DNA of 64,000 bases from Cycas panzhihuaensis (lineage: Eukaryota; Cycadophyta), in the NCBI GenBank assembly GCA_023213395.1, contig CM041465.1:127975741-128039740 (forward strand), written 5' to 3'. A model generated the notes under the pieces. It was not told the origin of the DNA. It saw only the letters and a list, made by a program, of their open reading frames with translations, and did no database searches. The number at the start of each line of letters is the position of its first letter. The first letter of the stretch is position 1. Both the position numbers and the translations under genes were made by a program. Shown piece after piece: positions 1-12,087 of this stretch.

Positions 1-1426
1 AATGTATTACATGGGATTTCTTGATTCACTCATGCCTCCATATCCTAGATTACAAAAATCTATTAGGAAGTCTTCAATCTAGTGGCACTTTGAAGACCTT
101 AAACTTTGAGGCTCTTACTGATAAGTTCATTGAATTTGATAAGACCTTTGATACCAACTTTGCCACTATATCAAATCTAATTAATGCTGCTTTCAAAGTG
201 GAAGAAGATCTTTGTTATACCAAAAATCAAGTATAATATTATTGTAGAGGTGGTAATTCCCATGGAAGAGGAAGAGATAAATAACAAGAACAATGTCCTC
301 TTGGTCAACGAGTTCCTTAACTCCAACAAAAATAGTCTCAAGGCTAGGCCAAAATAATCAACATGGACCTAGATCTAGTAATCATAGATAATCCAACCAT
401 TCCAATGCTTCTTTTGGGACTGGAAATCAAACAATTATGTACCAAAGATATAATAGAAAAGGTCATTATGCCAAAAATTATAGAACTTCTACCAACAAAC
501 TACCAAGCTATCAACAATGCCATGGTGTACATAATGTTGATAATACTTCTTTTAAAGATGCTTTTGGTGGAACACAATTTGCTTATGCACATCTTTAAAG
601 AATTGGGACTACTTCATCAAATATTATTGATAGATCTACTAAGTATATTGAGGCTAATTATGGATATGCTTATTTACTTTTGCCTTTACCACTTAGAGTT
701 GTAAATAGTATCGCTTCAAATACTTCATCATGGATCATGGATACTGGAGCAACACAACACATGACTTGTCATCACCAGTTCTTTTAAGATTTTGACTCTA
801 AAGTTCGTGGTGTTATATACATGGTTAACAAATCATCTCAGTCAGTTGAAGGACTTAGAACTATTTGCTTGAAACTCCCAGGCTTTCTAGATTTTACCCT
901 TATTGATGTTTTATATACTTCTACTCTAAAGTAAAACCTGCTCTCCCTGTCCACCCTTGTCTCTTATGGTTTTGATCTGAGTGTAACTACAAATAATCAA
1001 ATTCTCTGTGACATTTACCCTCCTTCAAATGTTGTATTTATGACTAGAATTCTTAATGGCAAGTTTTTTCACCTAACTGGCTCACCATCCTCTGAAGCTA
1101 ACTATGTTGATGATGGCTCTTCTTTTACCCTAACCCTGACTCCTCAAACATTGCCCCAAGCATCCCTATGGCATGCTCATATGGGCCATATTAAAATTGA
1201 TTGTTTAAGAGAGCTACATACCACTCTTCCTAGTATGCCTAGGCTCTCCTCTAAGCCCTTCAAATATGAAGCATATATCATTACCAAATCTCAAAGACAA
1301 CCCTTTCCTCATAGTTAGTGGAAATCTAGCTAACCCTTACATCTTATATAATTATATATATGCAGTCTTATGCCCATCCCTTCTCTCAAACAGAAGTGGT
1401 ACTATGTTACTTTCATTGATGATTTT
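1..1426 (+). pseudogene. E1 copia gag, protease and start of integrase (decayed)
   Basis: The capsid part (about 21-236) has the copia gag (UBN2-type) look and aligns with the same part of E3. A nucleic-acid-binding zinc knuckle near 436-480 has kept the spacing (RYNRKGHYAK) but its Cys residues read as Tyr. The aspartic protease motif WIMDTGATQHMTC begins at 731 and is well kept. The GAG-pre-integrase motif LWHAHMGH follows at about 1165. The integrase core starts at about 1395 (YYVTFIDDF) and is cut at 1426 by E2. Several stops and frame changes break the frame, so no full polyprotein can be made. Confidence 0.85.
1422..1426 (+). repeat. Target-site duplication of E2, left copy
   Basis: The 5-bp ATTTT directly before the E2 LTR recurs at 6414-6418 directly after the other LTR. 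Taking E2 and one copy away brings the integrase reading frame of E1 together again at its conserved first motif. Confidence 0.9.
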
Positions 1427-1932
1427 TGAAGAGAAAATATAACCGAGAAGAAATGTGATAATAAAACTCTAAACCATGCAAAGAACAAATAACATAAACA
1501 AATTATGAACTCAATAACGAACACTGGGAGATTCAAGTCTAAGCATAGATCTTTTATTAATCTGAGTAACAACTAAATAATTACAGAGATGAATGAACCC
1601 TAACTCTTCTCCTCGACTCATCGATGATCATTACATCATCTTCATATATTACATATGTTGTTACATAAGAATATATAGATACAACATTTCAAGATATTGC
1701 CTTGTGGTTTTACAATATAATGGGTATAAACCATTGGGCTGACAAAGACCCCCATAAGACACCCAAAAATTTTTCTCGGGGGCTCTCGCCCTAGAATCCC
1801 CACCTGGAGGGCCGCTAGCCCCCCAAACTCCCCAACAAAAGGCCCTACAACGAGCCCCCAGACCCCACAAAGGGGCTCAAGTGTAATGCCTATACCCATG
1901 TAACACTTGTAAAGTGTTCAACATATTTAACA
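1427..1932 (-). repeat. E2 3' LTR
   Basis: Pairs with 5918-6413. It has a C/G-rich block (about 1740-1880) rich in CCCC and GGGG runs that stands out from the AT-rich surroundings. Short open frames within it are chance. Confidence 0.95.
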
Positions 1933-1943
1933 ATCTCCCACTT
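1933..1943 (-). other. E2 polypurine tract
   Basis: On the minus strand AAGTGGGAGAT lies directly before the LTR start TGTT. This is the usual copia plus-strand priming site. Confidence 0.9.
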
Positions 1944-2022
1944 GTTGAACACTTTATAAGAAAACCTGCAAATACAACTACTAAATGCTAAAATCATAAA
2001 TACCCATTGCAATTCTATACCA

Positions 2023-5000
2023 TTAAAATTTTTCTGTGCTAACAATCTTAGTCAATGAGTCTACAACATTCTCTTGTATAGTAATCTTCTGTAAGTCCAC
2101 CTTGTGATCTTGAACTATTTCCCTCACAAAATAGAATAGAACATTGATATGCTTTAACAGATAATGAAAAATATGGTTCTTTGCTAGATAGATTGAACTT
2201 TGTCTATTACAATCTATCCTCATAGCATCTTGCTTAAAGCCAATATCTGTGCATAGTCTTTATAACTAAATCGCTTTCTTGCACACATGAGTAGCTACCA
2301 TATACTATGCTTCTATGCTAGAAAGTGCTAGAACTTGCCGTCTTTTACTCATCTAGCTGATTGTGCCACCACAAAGGGTAAAAACATACCCGCTTGTCTT
2401 CTGCTGTCAAGATCTCCAGCCCAATCAACATCAATAAGACCTCTTAGGTTCATTATTCTACTCTCCATAGGATCTCCTTGATAGCAAATTTCATAGTCTG
2501 ATGTACCTCACAGATACCTAAAAATCCTTTCCATAGCCACCCAATGCTCCCTACTTGGGTTTGACATATACTTGCTAACTACTCCCACTGCATGGGAAAT
2601 ATCTGGTCAAGTGTAAACCATCTCATACATCAAGCTACCAATAACACTAGTATAAAAGAAAAATGTTATGTATTCAACTTCTTGGTGAGTCTTTGGGCAT
2701 TATTTAGCTAATAATTTTAACCAACAAGAAAAGGAATATTAACTGGTTTACTATCCCACAACCTAAACCATTGCAATATTATCTCAATGTACTATATTTG
2801 GGTAAGCCAAATCTTCCTATTTCTCTTATCTCTTTTAATCCCAATGCCTAAAATAAAATATGCAACACCAAGGTCCTTCATCTCAAAGTGAGATTCCAGT
2901 TGGTCTTTCACAAGTTGGTTCATTCTTTTATTATTACCAACTAAAAGTATGTCATCAATATATAAAGCTAGAATAATAAAATGATTACCAACTTGCTTAT
3001 AATAAACACAATGATCTACTTTGCTATGCATAAATCCATCCATTAACATATGTGAATCAAACTTTTAATACCACATCCTTGGTGACTATTTCAAGCCGTA
3101 TAATGACTTCTTTAACCTACACACCATATCCTCCTTTCTTACAACTTCAAACCCTTCAGGCTGCAACATATAAATTTCTTCCTTAAGGCCACCATGAAGA
3201 AATGCAGTCTTCACATCCATTTAATCCACCTCAAGGTCATAGGAAGTTGCTACAGCCAAAAATCTAATTGAATCAACTTTTGTAACAGGAGAAAATACCT
3301 CACCAAAATCTATTCCCTTGACTTGGAATAGCCCCTTGCCACCAAGCGAGCCTTGTACTTTTCCACAGTACCATCTACTTGAAACTTCTTCTTAAAGATT
3401 CATTTATTATCAACAGGTTTTCTTCCATCAGGAAAATCCACCAAATTCTACTTATTATTTTTATTAAAGGCCATCATTTCTTCTTACATGGCCTTCATCT
3501 AGAGTTGGCTCTCTTTTGATTCTAAAGCCTCCTGAATAGTACCTGGATCACCATATGTAGCAGATAAAACATAAGAGGAACAACGAAAGTCTTTAGGAAT
3601 ATACCTGTTAGGCTATCTTCTCTCACAAGTTGATCTCCTTGAGATGTGGGGTTCTTGAGGTTGAGCTACCTCTACAAGTGGTTCTTCCTCTTCAGTTGAC
3701 TCATATTCTGATGCAGAATCTTCATCCCTTGCTTCAAATTATACCTTCTTAGAGTGTTCCTCCTTTTCGCTTTAGAGACTTGAACTCATCTCTAAAGACA
3801 ACATCACAACTATACATAACCTTTTGTATTTCAAGGTTATAAAGCTTATACGCTTTAACACCATCACCATAACCAATGAAAATAGTCTTTTGTGCTTTGA
3901 AATCAAGCTTAGTCATTTGCTATTTAGGAACATGTACAAAAGCTTCACAACCAAAAACTCTAAGATGATAAAGAGATGGTTTCTAACTAGACCACACTTC
4001 TTTAGGTGTTTTGTATACTAAGGCAGTTGTCAGTGATCTGCTTATTAGGTAGCTTGTAGTCATCACAACCTCCACCTATAATTTCTTCTCTAATCTAGCA
4101 ATACTAAGTATACTCCTCGATCTCTCTAATAAGGTCCTATTTATCCTTTTGGCAACTCTGTTTTGCTATGGCGTATAGGGAATTATCTTTTGCCTTACTA
4201 TCCCACACTGGTTACAGAACTGCTTAAATTCCTTTGAGAAAAACTCACCTCCATTATCAAACCTCAGTACCTTGATCTTCCTGTTACTCTAATTCTTGAC
4301 CAAGGCCTTGAATTCTTTGAATTTACTAAAGACTTCAGATTTCTACTTGAGAAAGTACTACCATGTCTTTCTTGAGAAATTATCTATGAATGAGACAAAG
4401 TATTTGGACCCACCTAATGAGGGTACATCAATAGGTCTAAAAACATCAATGTACAATAACTGACCCGATTCTATTTTCCATACACACAATACTCACATAA
4501 ATTAAAATCAAAGGAGACATTAATTCTAGAGATCTCTTCTACCATACCTTTAGAGAATAAATCATGGAGGCCTTTCTCTCCAATATGGCCCACTCTCTAA
4601 TGCCACATCATAGTTTTACTAGTAAGTGATATTTGAGTCCTATCTTTTTTATTGCTACTTTCTGTAATAGTTGGACTACAACTTCTAGCACATATTGTAC
4701 TTACATCAAGCTTTTATAGTATTCTAAATCAGACCCCTCTTGCTAACACTAACACTCTTCGAAGCATTCTACAACCATCTTTATTGAAGATCACTTCTAT
4801 TCCTACATCACCTAATTGGCTAATAGACAACAAACTCATAGCTAAACCAAGAATATAACTCACATCAGGGATAGTTTTAATCCTTCTATCCCCAAAGCAA
4901 ACCTTTACCCTTCCACAACCCACAATTTTATATAGGTAATGATCCCGAAGAAATACCTCACCTCCATCAATCCTTATGTATTTACAAAACTAGTCCCTAT

Positions 5001-5829
5001 GGGGAGTAACATGAAGTGAAGTACTGGAGTCAATTAATTAAGACTCAACATTTGACAACTTACCTGAGGTTGCTAAATAAACATTGCCATCGGTGTCATC
5101 AAAGGCTTTCGGTACCGTGGAAGAAGTAGCTTCAAGTGACTTTCCCTTGTCTACCTTGACTTGATATTGGCTCTTCATATGGCCAGCCTTCCCACATCTC
5201 TAGCATACCAAAGGTCCTTTGCTTGGAGATATAGTTTTTTCTCTGGATTTTGGCTATTTATTCCTAGGTCTTTGTTGGTCACAATCCAACATTTTACCTT
5301 TCACTGCTAATGCTTCTTTCAAATAATCCTCAGAAGAGTTTTACCTTGTCTCTTCTAATAATAGAGCAACAATAATATCATCAAATTAATACAGGGTAAT
5401 ACACTTGTCTTCTTCAGACATTGTTACCCCAATTAAAATAAGCTGGCTAACCACAGTGTTAAATGTAGTAAGATGATCTGTAATTGTATCTCCATCACTT
5501 ATCCTAAGTGAATACAACTTTTTCTAAAGAAATAGCTTATAAACCAGGGACTTTGTCTGATACAAAGCCTCTAACTTTCTTCACAGATCTTTGTCCATAG
5601 ACTCTGTGGTAACATTTAGTAATACCATGTCTAAAAGGCATAACCTTATCAAACTGATTATCTTTTGATCAAGCTTCTTCCAGTCTTCATTACCCATAAT
5701 CACGAGCTTTGTTCATGCTACAACGATCCACTGATCCTTCTCAATGAGGATATCTTCCATCTTTAGGTTCCACAACTCAAAGTTTTGGCCATTAAACTTT
5801 TCAATCTCCATCTTTGTAGTGCTTTCCAT
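2023..5829 (-). pseudogene. E2 copia gag-pol polyprotein (decayed)
   Basis: The minus-strand ATG at 5829 begins a typical copia gag (MESTTKMEIEKFNG). Then come a CCHC knuckle (RCGKAGHMKSQ, near 5190), a protease region (LIDSSTSLHVTPHRD, near 5030; the catalytic Asp is kept but Ser has replaced the usual Gly), GAG-pre-integrase (RVGHIGEKGL), integrase, RT with YIDD at about 2951-2962 (ALYIDDILLVGNN), and RNase H down to about 2023. The 85-codon open stretch 2792-3049 is the longest intact part of the RT. Numerous stops, many TAG or TAA at expected Gln or Trp positions, make it non-functional. Regulation would be from the right LTR. Confidence 0.9.
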
Positions 5830-5903
5830 GATCTTTGCACTCAAGTTCACTGCACAAGGCTCCCACTTACCAAATGGCCTCCCATAGAACTAAAAAACCC
5901 TTA

Positions 5904-5917
5904 GCTTTGATACCAAA
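5904..5917 (-). other. E2 primer-binding site
   Basis: On the minus strand TTTGGTATCAAAGC follows the 5' LTR, matching the 3' end of initiator tRNA-Met with one or two changes. Confidence 0.88.
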
Positions 5918-6413
5918 TGAAGAGAAAATACAATCGAGAAGCAATGTGATAACAGAACTCTAAACCATACAAAGAACAAATAACATAAACAAATAAAGCA
6001 CTCAACAAATAACACTAGGAGATTTAGGTCTAAGCATAGATCTTTTATTAATTTGAGTAGCAACTAAAGAATTACAAAGATGAATGAACCCTAACTCTTC
6101 TCCTTAACTCATCGATGACCATTACATCATCTTCATATGTTACATGTGCTGTTACATAAGAATATATAAACACAACATTACAAGATACTGCCTTACAATT
6201 TTATAATACAATGGGCATAACCCATTGGGCTAATAAAGACCCCCATAAGACACCTAAAAAATTTTCTCAGGGGCTCTCACCCTTGAACCCCCATTTGGAG
6301 GGCCGCTAGCCCCCCAGCTGGGGGCCCTACAATGGGCTTCTAGACCCTATAAAGGGGCTTGACTATAACACATATACCCATGTTACACTGTAAAGTGTTC
6401 AACATATCTAACA
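5918..6413 (-). repeat. E2 5' LTR
   Basis: Same sequence family as 1427-1932 with scattered substitutions and a short deletion. The minus-strand transcript would start here. Confidence 0.95.
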
Positions 6414-7191
6414 ATTTTACCAAGAAAGTATGGGTTGCTTTTCTTACAAAGAAAGATGAAGTTTTTTCTAGGTTTCAAGCTTTCAAGGCCCATGTGGAAA
6501 ATGAATCTGGATTCAAGATCAAAATACTCAAGACTAACAATGGTGGCGAGTACACATCCAATAAGTTTGAATCATACCTATATTAGTATAGAATCAAATA
6601 TCATACCACTATTATAGGTACAACCCAACAAAATGGAGTTATCGAGCGCATGAATAAGACCATCATGAACATGGCTTATGTTATGCTAGTATATAAGAAC
6701 GTCCCTGTCTATCTTTGGGTTAAGGCTATCTAGACTATTATGTATTACATCAACACAATTAGTCCCTCCAAGCTTGACCCCTCTACACATGAAATATGGT
6801 ATGGACAAATCCCCTCTATTTCCCACTTTAGATTTTTTGGCTTTAGTTGTTATGCTCACATTCTGAAGGAACATCACTAATATCATAGAGATCCAGATAA
6901 CAGAAGATAGTTGTAGACTCACCTATTAAGGAGGTGATATGGCTTAGAAAATTATTGAATATATTAAATGCCACCTAAACAAGTTCTACTAGCTTACATG
7001 TAGATAATCAATCTATAATCCAAATAGCTAAAAATCCTATATTTCATGATTGTACCAAACATATAAGTACGAAAGTCTATAGGACTAAAGAACTAGTTCA
7101 TAATGGCATAATTCAGTTGGAGTACTGCCTCACAGTAGATCAAGTGGCAGATATCTTCACCAAACCATTGAAGAGGGTGAAGTTTGAATAG
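6414..7191 (+). pseudogene. E1 integrase remainder joined to RNase H (RT deleted)
   Basis: Starts with the right copy of the E2 duplication and continues the integrase core (KKVWVAFLTKK, then NNGGEYTSNKFESY). It stays recognisable to about 6870, then jumps to the RNase H part (SWRSRQQKIV at about 6880) and ends with the copia signature VDQVADIFTKPL at about 7137-7172 and a stop near 7190. The same RNase H stretch in E3 begins at about 26965, and in E3 some 1.8 kb including the RT lies between these two points. So E1 lost its RT by internal deletion and could not have moved by itself. Confidence 0.88.
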
Positions 7192-7655
7192 TTCCAAAAG
7201 TAACTCGGCCTTAGGGCCTCCATCTCTGATTGATTAAAGGAGATGACAAGAGAAACATCATACTCTGTCTCATTTATGAAAACCCCTTATGAGCACAGAA
7301 GGACAAGAGTAAGTCTCTACTCTATCCCATTCATGAAAACCCCTTATAGGCACGAAAGGATAAGAGTTGTATCATTTTGGAAAATTAGAACCTGTGAAAA
7401 CCTAAAAAGGCATGGGGGATGACCAAATGGTATATGGAGACTTAGTAGATTTCAACTACAAAATTCACTGTATTGATTAGCTATCTGGCTTCATTTAAAG
7501 AGCCACCTAAGACAAGTTAATAGATTAGAAAATCTATGGGTTTTCTTCCCCATGAGGGTTTCCCACAAAAATGTCATAGTAGTTTGCTTTGTAAGAGGCT
7601 CAAATAAAGACCTCATAGGATAGAATAAAATAGGATGAAATGACCTTCTATCATT

Positions 7656-7666
7656 AAGGGGGAGAT
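7656..7666 (+). other. E1 polypurine tract
   Basis: AAGGGGGAGAT directly before the LTR start TGAAAAG. Confidence 0.9.
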
Positions 7667-7964
7667 TGAAAAGGGTTAATGTCACAAGGTTATTACATTA
7701 GTTGATTATTTCTAAAAAGGGTCTTAAGTGAACTTTAAATTAGATCACTTAAGTGAAATTCACTTTCATGTGCATTATGTGTAGTTTTATTTCACCTAAC
7801 TCTAATGCTCCCTCTCTTAATATAAAAGTAAAATCTCAATGGAGGAGGCTCATTCTTACCTCCTAATTTTGTGAGAGCTACTCTCTTTCTCTCAAGTCTC
7901 TCTTGCTCCCATGTTTGCTTTTGTATTTAGTACATGGAGATGAAGGATAGATCCACTCTTTTCA
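7667..7964 (+). repeat. E1 3' LTR
   Basis: 298 bp, bounded by the inverted repeat TGAAAAG / CTTTTCA, right after the PPT. Its first ~40 bp align with the E3 LTR, showing the same family. The paired 5' LTR is outside the window. Confidence 0.88.
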
Positions 7965-8216
7965 AATGTAGTATATCTCACAATTATATGGTACATAAGT
8001 AAGACTAGTTAGGTTGAGGTTAGTTGTAGTAGCATCATGTGTGTATAGCAGTATATTTGAGAGTACAAAAAGATTAACAGTCTACATAATGATTAATTAC
8101 ATTAGAACTAGAGTTAATGATAGTGGCATTAGATTTAATAGATACAATTATAAAGGATTATGATCTTTCTTTTCATAAATAATACTTCCCTCTTTCTACT
8201 AAGGTTAATTAATTAT
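7965..8216 (+). repeat. R1 dispersed repeat, part 1 (interrupted by LARD)
   Basis: Aligns with 60217-60396 (+) and with the reverse complement of about 18770-19222. The common core includes TAAGTAAGACTAGTTAGG and GGTTAGTTGTAGTA. It looks like an old LTR. E1 sits at its left edge and the LARD element breaks it at 8216, after which it continues at 12322. No coding. Confidence 0.75.
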
Positions 8217-8440
8217 TGTTGGAATATTGATAATGCACATTTATTTTGTCCCACATGTAAGTGGGTCCCACTCTCACTATCATGACATTTATTATAAATA
8301 TACAACATTGTGTATCATATGTAAATTATTATAATGATGTTTTGTTAATACAATGGAGGTACCTTAAGGGTACCGTTTGATCTTGTGGAGGTGGTTTTGT
8401 TCTATTTGTAATTATCTTATTACAAGTCTATTTTCTAATA
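8217..8440 (+). repeat. LARD 5' LTR
   Basis: 224 bp, aligned with 12088-12321. Its end reads CTAATA in place of CCAACA. It shares an internal layout (GTGGGTCCCA, TATTATAAATA, GGTACCTTAAGG) with the lone LTR near 15440-15713. Confidence 0.9.
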
Positions 8441-8452
8441 TGGTATTACAAA
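8441..8452 (+). other. LARD primer-binding site (decayed)
   Basis: TGGTATTACAAA directly after the LTR, a degraded form of the TGGTATCAGAGC type. Confidence 0.7.
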
Positions 8453-10920
8453 AACATAGGTCCTAGGTTCGAAGAGCTTCCTTCATTACAGTATCATCAT
8501 ATTTAGAAAAGTCGTGCCCTTTTAGAGTATAATCTAAGGAGGTGTTATTGTACTATTATTCAAGGAGTGATATATTCAGTTTGATTGAAACCCTTGTTAG
8601 AGCTTATGATATTGTTCCTCTTCACCATTATCTCTATTTGATACTGCCATTCTTCTTCGCTTCTGCCCAAAGAAAGGTATTTTTTTCGTTAATATCTTTT
8701 ATGTTACTGCTCTATACTTGTTCATTGAAATGCTCTCTGAGATGTCTGTTATTGCCACCAAGTTATGTTACTTTCTATCTTAGCACCAGATTTAAATATT
8801 CATTTGATCACTATTTTGTATGTTATTTACATTTTCTATGCCAGATTTAAATATTCGTTTAATCGTTATTCTGTACGCTATTTGTGTTTTTTCTATTGGC
8901 CTTCCTTCTGATTTCACCTTCAATTATTTGTATTCACTACTGCCCCTCCATCTTCAACTCTTCATCTACATGATAAATCTATAAACTCTGCTCTCTACTT
9001 GCCTTTTGCTCAGCTGATTTGTCTTCTCTATTAAGCATTCCAATTTGACTTCTCTATTCAACCATAGTAGTAGCTACCATAATAAATTTATTCATTCAAC
9101 CACTATTTTACATAACACATTATAAAGTCATATGTGGATTAATGATCCATCTAAGTGATGCATATATTGTGTGTCGTTTTTTATATATTTCTTCAACCAC
9201 TCATAGATAATATATTTGCCCCACTCGAGTTGATTAATGATGTAGTTATTGAGATTTTCACTGAATTGAGTTCACTCCCATAGTATACATATTTAGTCAT
9301 CCATTCTAAGACCTACATGAATGATATACTCCTCTGCATCACCTACCTATGATATATATTGTAGCCTACACAATTTTAATCGCATCTACAACTAGTGATT
9401 TGCCCTAAGTTAGTGCATACACATGTGCAATATATTTGCCAAATAGTCAATGATTTATTTAAGGTTCCAACATATATTCACTGTCATTATATTCACTCTT
9501 AAACTCACATAATATTAATCAATCTTAATCGATTTGAGACTTTATTAAAATCACTTTTAGAGTTCGCCTTGATATTTATAAGGTTGTGTTGATTCATTTT
9601 AATGAAGTCATCAACCACCAATTTGATTATATTGCCCTTGTGAATCATTGTTGGCTTAAGTATTTGATGTAGTCACTTTCATAATTTAGTATTCCTTAAG
9701 ATGCCTTTACCTAGTGGAAGCTCTTTATTATAAAGGCTGAAATGTCACTATTACTTTATTTTAAGTGGGCAAGCATATATATTCAGTGGTGATATGTGGT
9801 ATACATAAGGCATTATGTAAATGGCTAAGTGATAAGGCAATGGTAATGAGGTGATATGAGTGTTTATTTTATTAATTGATGACAAAGTAGTGACTTTTGA
9901 CATTGGCATGGTAATTTCCTACATGAGATACTAGATGACTGTATGTTTGTTCCCCATTGTTGGTGATGTGACGATGATATGCCTCCTAGCTTGCATTTGC
10001 ATGAGAAGTTATGTTGAGTAAGGTAACTATTTAGTGACATAAGGCAGAGACATGACCTCTTGTATGCATTTTGCATTGGTGGCAAGATAAGTGACATAAG
10101 ATAAAGTTTGAGGCTTTACATTGTTCTCTTATATGCAATTGTATAAATTGTATGTTGTTTAGCATGTAATCTACATGGAAGAATAATTTGGGTAATGATG
10201 CAATATGAGATGTTTGTTTGAGGCTATCATGCATATGGGAGAGTACTTTTGTGATGTGAAACAACATTAAGTCATGTTGAGGTGAATGCATTTGGCACTC
10301 TATTAGTGATTTGTGGTGCATGATGGTGATGGTTTAATGACAGTTTAAGTGCTTTCTTACGTATGTTTGTATGAGAGAGATGTTGTGACATAATGTGGTG
10401 ATGAAGTGATAATACATGTGACATATATCAATTAAGTGCTCCGTGGAATATGATTTACATGAAGGGACTTTATGGGCTTGATAAGGAAAACTTGAGGGTA
10501 AGGAAAATGGTGAATTGAGGCAATGAGGTGCTTGTTACATATGAGATTACTTGCATGTTTTAAGGATGAGATTAGGCATTTTTTATGATGTGTTCTAGTT
10601 GATTGAATGAGCAAAGAAGGATGAGTTTTTTGTTGAAGATAGCTAAGTTGTAGCGAAGCAAAATTGTTGAGTGGTGTAATGGCAATCTTGACATGGCATG
10701 AGTTGTGTTTTTAGGCAATCAAGTGAAGTGTGTATTTTGGTAGTGACATATGGCATATATAATCATTGTGAGATTTATGAAGCATTGATTTGGTGAAGCG
10801 AGTGTTTGGATTCTATGTGACCATTTGGCGATATGAGAAATGGACAAGGTGATGATGTGATGATGAAGTTAGTAATGTAAGAGATGAGAAAGGTTGTTGA
10901 GATTGATTAATGGGCATGAT
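8453..10920 (+). other. LARD noncoding leader
   Basis: About 2.5 kb between primer site and gag remnant. No protein family is recognisable in any frame. The half from about 9840 on is G/A-rich with recurring GTGATGA and GGTGATATG words. Open frames here (for example 8542-8850) look like chance. Confidence 0.6.
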
Positions 10921-10949
10921 TGAAAAAGGATATATTATTGAAGGTACAC

Positions 10950-11335
10950 TTACAAACATGGAGGAAAATGATGTGGTTATGTATGTTTATGAAACAAATG
11001 AATATTACTTAAAGGATTCGTTTCTTCTGATACCTGAGTGTAATGGAGAAGACTACTTTTTTTTGGACAATTAAAATGAGATGTTTCTTCATAGCTAAAG
11101 GTTTATTGAAAGCTGTTACTGATGGATATGGTATCCCTAAGGATGAAGAAGAAAAGGAAATGCTTGAGAAGAAATACATAAAGGCATTCATCATGATTCT
11201 TGCTGCATTTAACAAGGTTGATCTTCCTTCCACATACCATTTGTTATTTCTAAGATTCAACGTACAAGTACTACTAAGGAAGCGTAGGATTTTTTAAGGG
11301 ATGTATTTGAACAAACTCCTAAAGAGATACAATGA
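10950..11335 (+). pseudogene. LARD gag remnant (copia-type)
   Basis: The part 11043-11297 reads FFWTIKMRCF ... GLLKAVTDGYGIP ... KKYIKAFIMILAAF, and after a frame change near 11250 reads STTKEA*DFLRDVFEQTP. This is the copia gag pattern (W-x-x-KMR, then AKEAWDxL). A run of eight T at about 11057-11064 splits the start from an upstream frame. Only the gag N-terminal half survives, with no knuckle. It may still reflect a gag fragment once used for packaging in trans. Confidence 0.7.
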
Positions 11336-11761
11336 ATGATTGAAAAGATAATTAAGGTCAGTGATGGTTATGGTATAGGTACAATGAATGAAGAAAATAT
11401 CATTAATACTGATGAAACAGTATGTCAGGATGAAGAATATTTGAATATTGATGAAACTACTACTAAACATATGACTGAATGCAATGATGAGACTACAACT
11501 ACTGATGAAGACATTGAAAGTGATGAATCAATAAAGGTTTATTTAGATGACACCATGATTTCAAAAGAAATTAAATATAAATTTGATGGTCCTATAGAAG
11601 ATGAGTCTCAGATTGATTCAATTTTGAATGATGTTCCTTCTTTGAGCATTGATTCAAGTTTAAAAAGTATGCAAGTTGATCAAGAGTCTGGTCCAAAGGT
11701 TGAAGAAATTATTATTGTACATAGTGATCAAGAACTTAATCAAGATAATGATGACAAGTAA
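11336..11761 (+). CDS. Acidic 141-residue ORF of the LARD element, unknown function
   Basis: An open frame of 141 codons in the same frame as the second gag piece, separated from it by a single stop. The product is strongly acidic and rich in Asp, Glu, Thr and Ser (for example DETTTTDEDIESDESIKV), with no Cys-rich or catalytic motif that I recognise. It reads like a disordered gag tail. It is the longest open frame in the element, yet nothing shows that it is expressed. Downstream the frame runs on, with stops, into the tandem repeat at 11866. Confidence 0.4.
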   Translation: MIEKIIKVSDGYGIGTMNEENIINTDETVCQDEEYLNIDETTTKHMTECNDETTTTDEDIESDESIKVYLDDTMISKEIKYKFDGPIEDESQIDSILNDVPSLSIDSSLKSMQVDQESGPKVEEIIIVHSDQELNQDNDDK

Positions 11762-11865
11762 GTTATATTTAAAGATGATTACTTACAAGATCTACATCAA
11801 AATCAGACTAGACTAGCCACAATGAAGAATCAGGATTTATACTTGCTAGAGATGCTACATCAACG

Positions 11866-12026
11866 TCATCACTATAGGATTGAAGATGGAAATCAAGCTA
11901 AGGACATCATCTTATAAAGGTATCAGTACAGAATTAAAGATGAAAATCAAGATGAAGACATCATTTTACATCAAAGACATCACTACAAGATTGAAGACAA
12001 GGATCAAGTTGAAGACATCATCTTCA
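11866..12026 (+). repeat. Tandem repeat of ~57-60 bp, three degenerate units
   Basis: Units start with CATCACTA-type words (11868, 11926 degenerate, 11979) and carry AGATTGAAGAT...GACATCATCTT. In frame they read as repeats of RIEDxNQxxDII. It lies just before the LARD PPT. Confidence 0.75.
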
Positions 12027-12087
12027 AGACATTTCCAAGGACAAGGCATTGCAAATACAAATTACCCAAATGTTCATTAAGAGAGAG

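Larger units (their letters stand above)
1427..6413 (-). mobile_element. E2: Ty1/copia retrotransposon, both LTRs, nested in E1
   Basis: A 4987-bp element on the minus strand with two ~500-bp LTRs, each TG...CA with TGTT at the minus-strand start, flanked by the perfect duplication ATTTT. The primer site next to the right LTR (minus TTTGGTATCAAAGC) is of the initiator-tRNA-Met type. The PPT next to the left LTR reads AAGTGGGAGA on the minus strand. The internal part holds gag, zinc knuckle, protease, integrase, RT and RNase H in copia order. Unlike E3, E4 and E5 its leader is short (about 90 bp from PBS to gag ATG). Confidence 0.95.
1..7964 (+). mobile_element. E1: Ty1/copia retrotransposon, 5' part outside window, interrupted by E2
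   Basis: Reading along the plus strand one sees gag, protease, GAG-pre-integrase, integrase, RNase H end, polypurine tract and 3' LTR in copia order. The 5' LTR lies before base 1. The integrase is split by E2 (1427-6413). The RT core is absent: integrase sequence passes straight into RNase H near 6870, so E1 carries an internal deletion. The bases after the 3' LTR (AATGT, 7965-7969) match the R1 repeat that E1 seems to have entered. E1 is a relative of E3: gag, integrase, RNase H and 3' UTR align by eye. Confidence 0.9.

Noticed and set aside
1642-1899. 85-codon minus-strand frame with Gly/Pro-rich product
   Set aside because: It lies wholly in the E2 LTR, in its C/G-rich block, and has no counterpart in the paired LTR without breaks.
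8542-8850. 102-codon hydrophobic ORF
   Set aside because: AT-rich, no domain, inside the LARD leader; chance.
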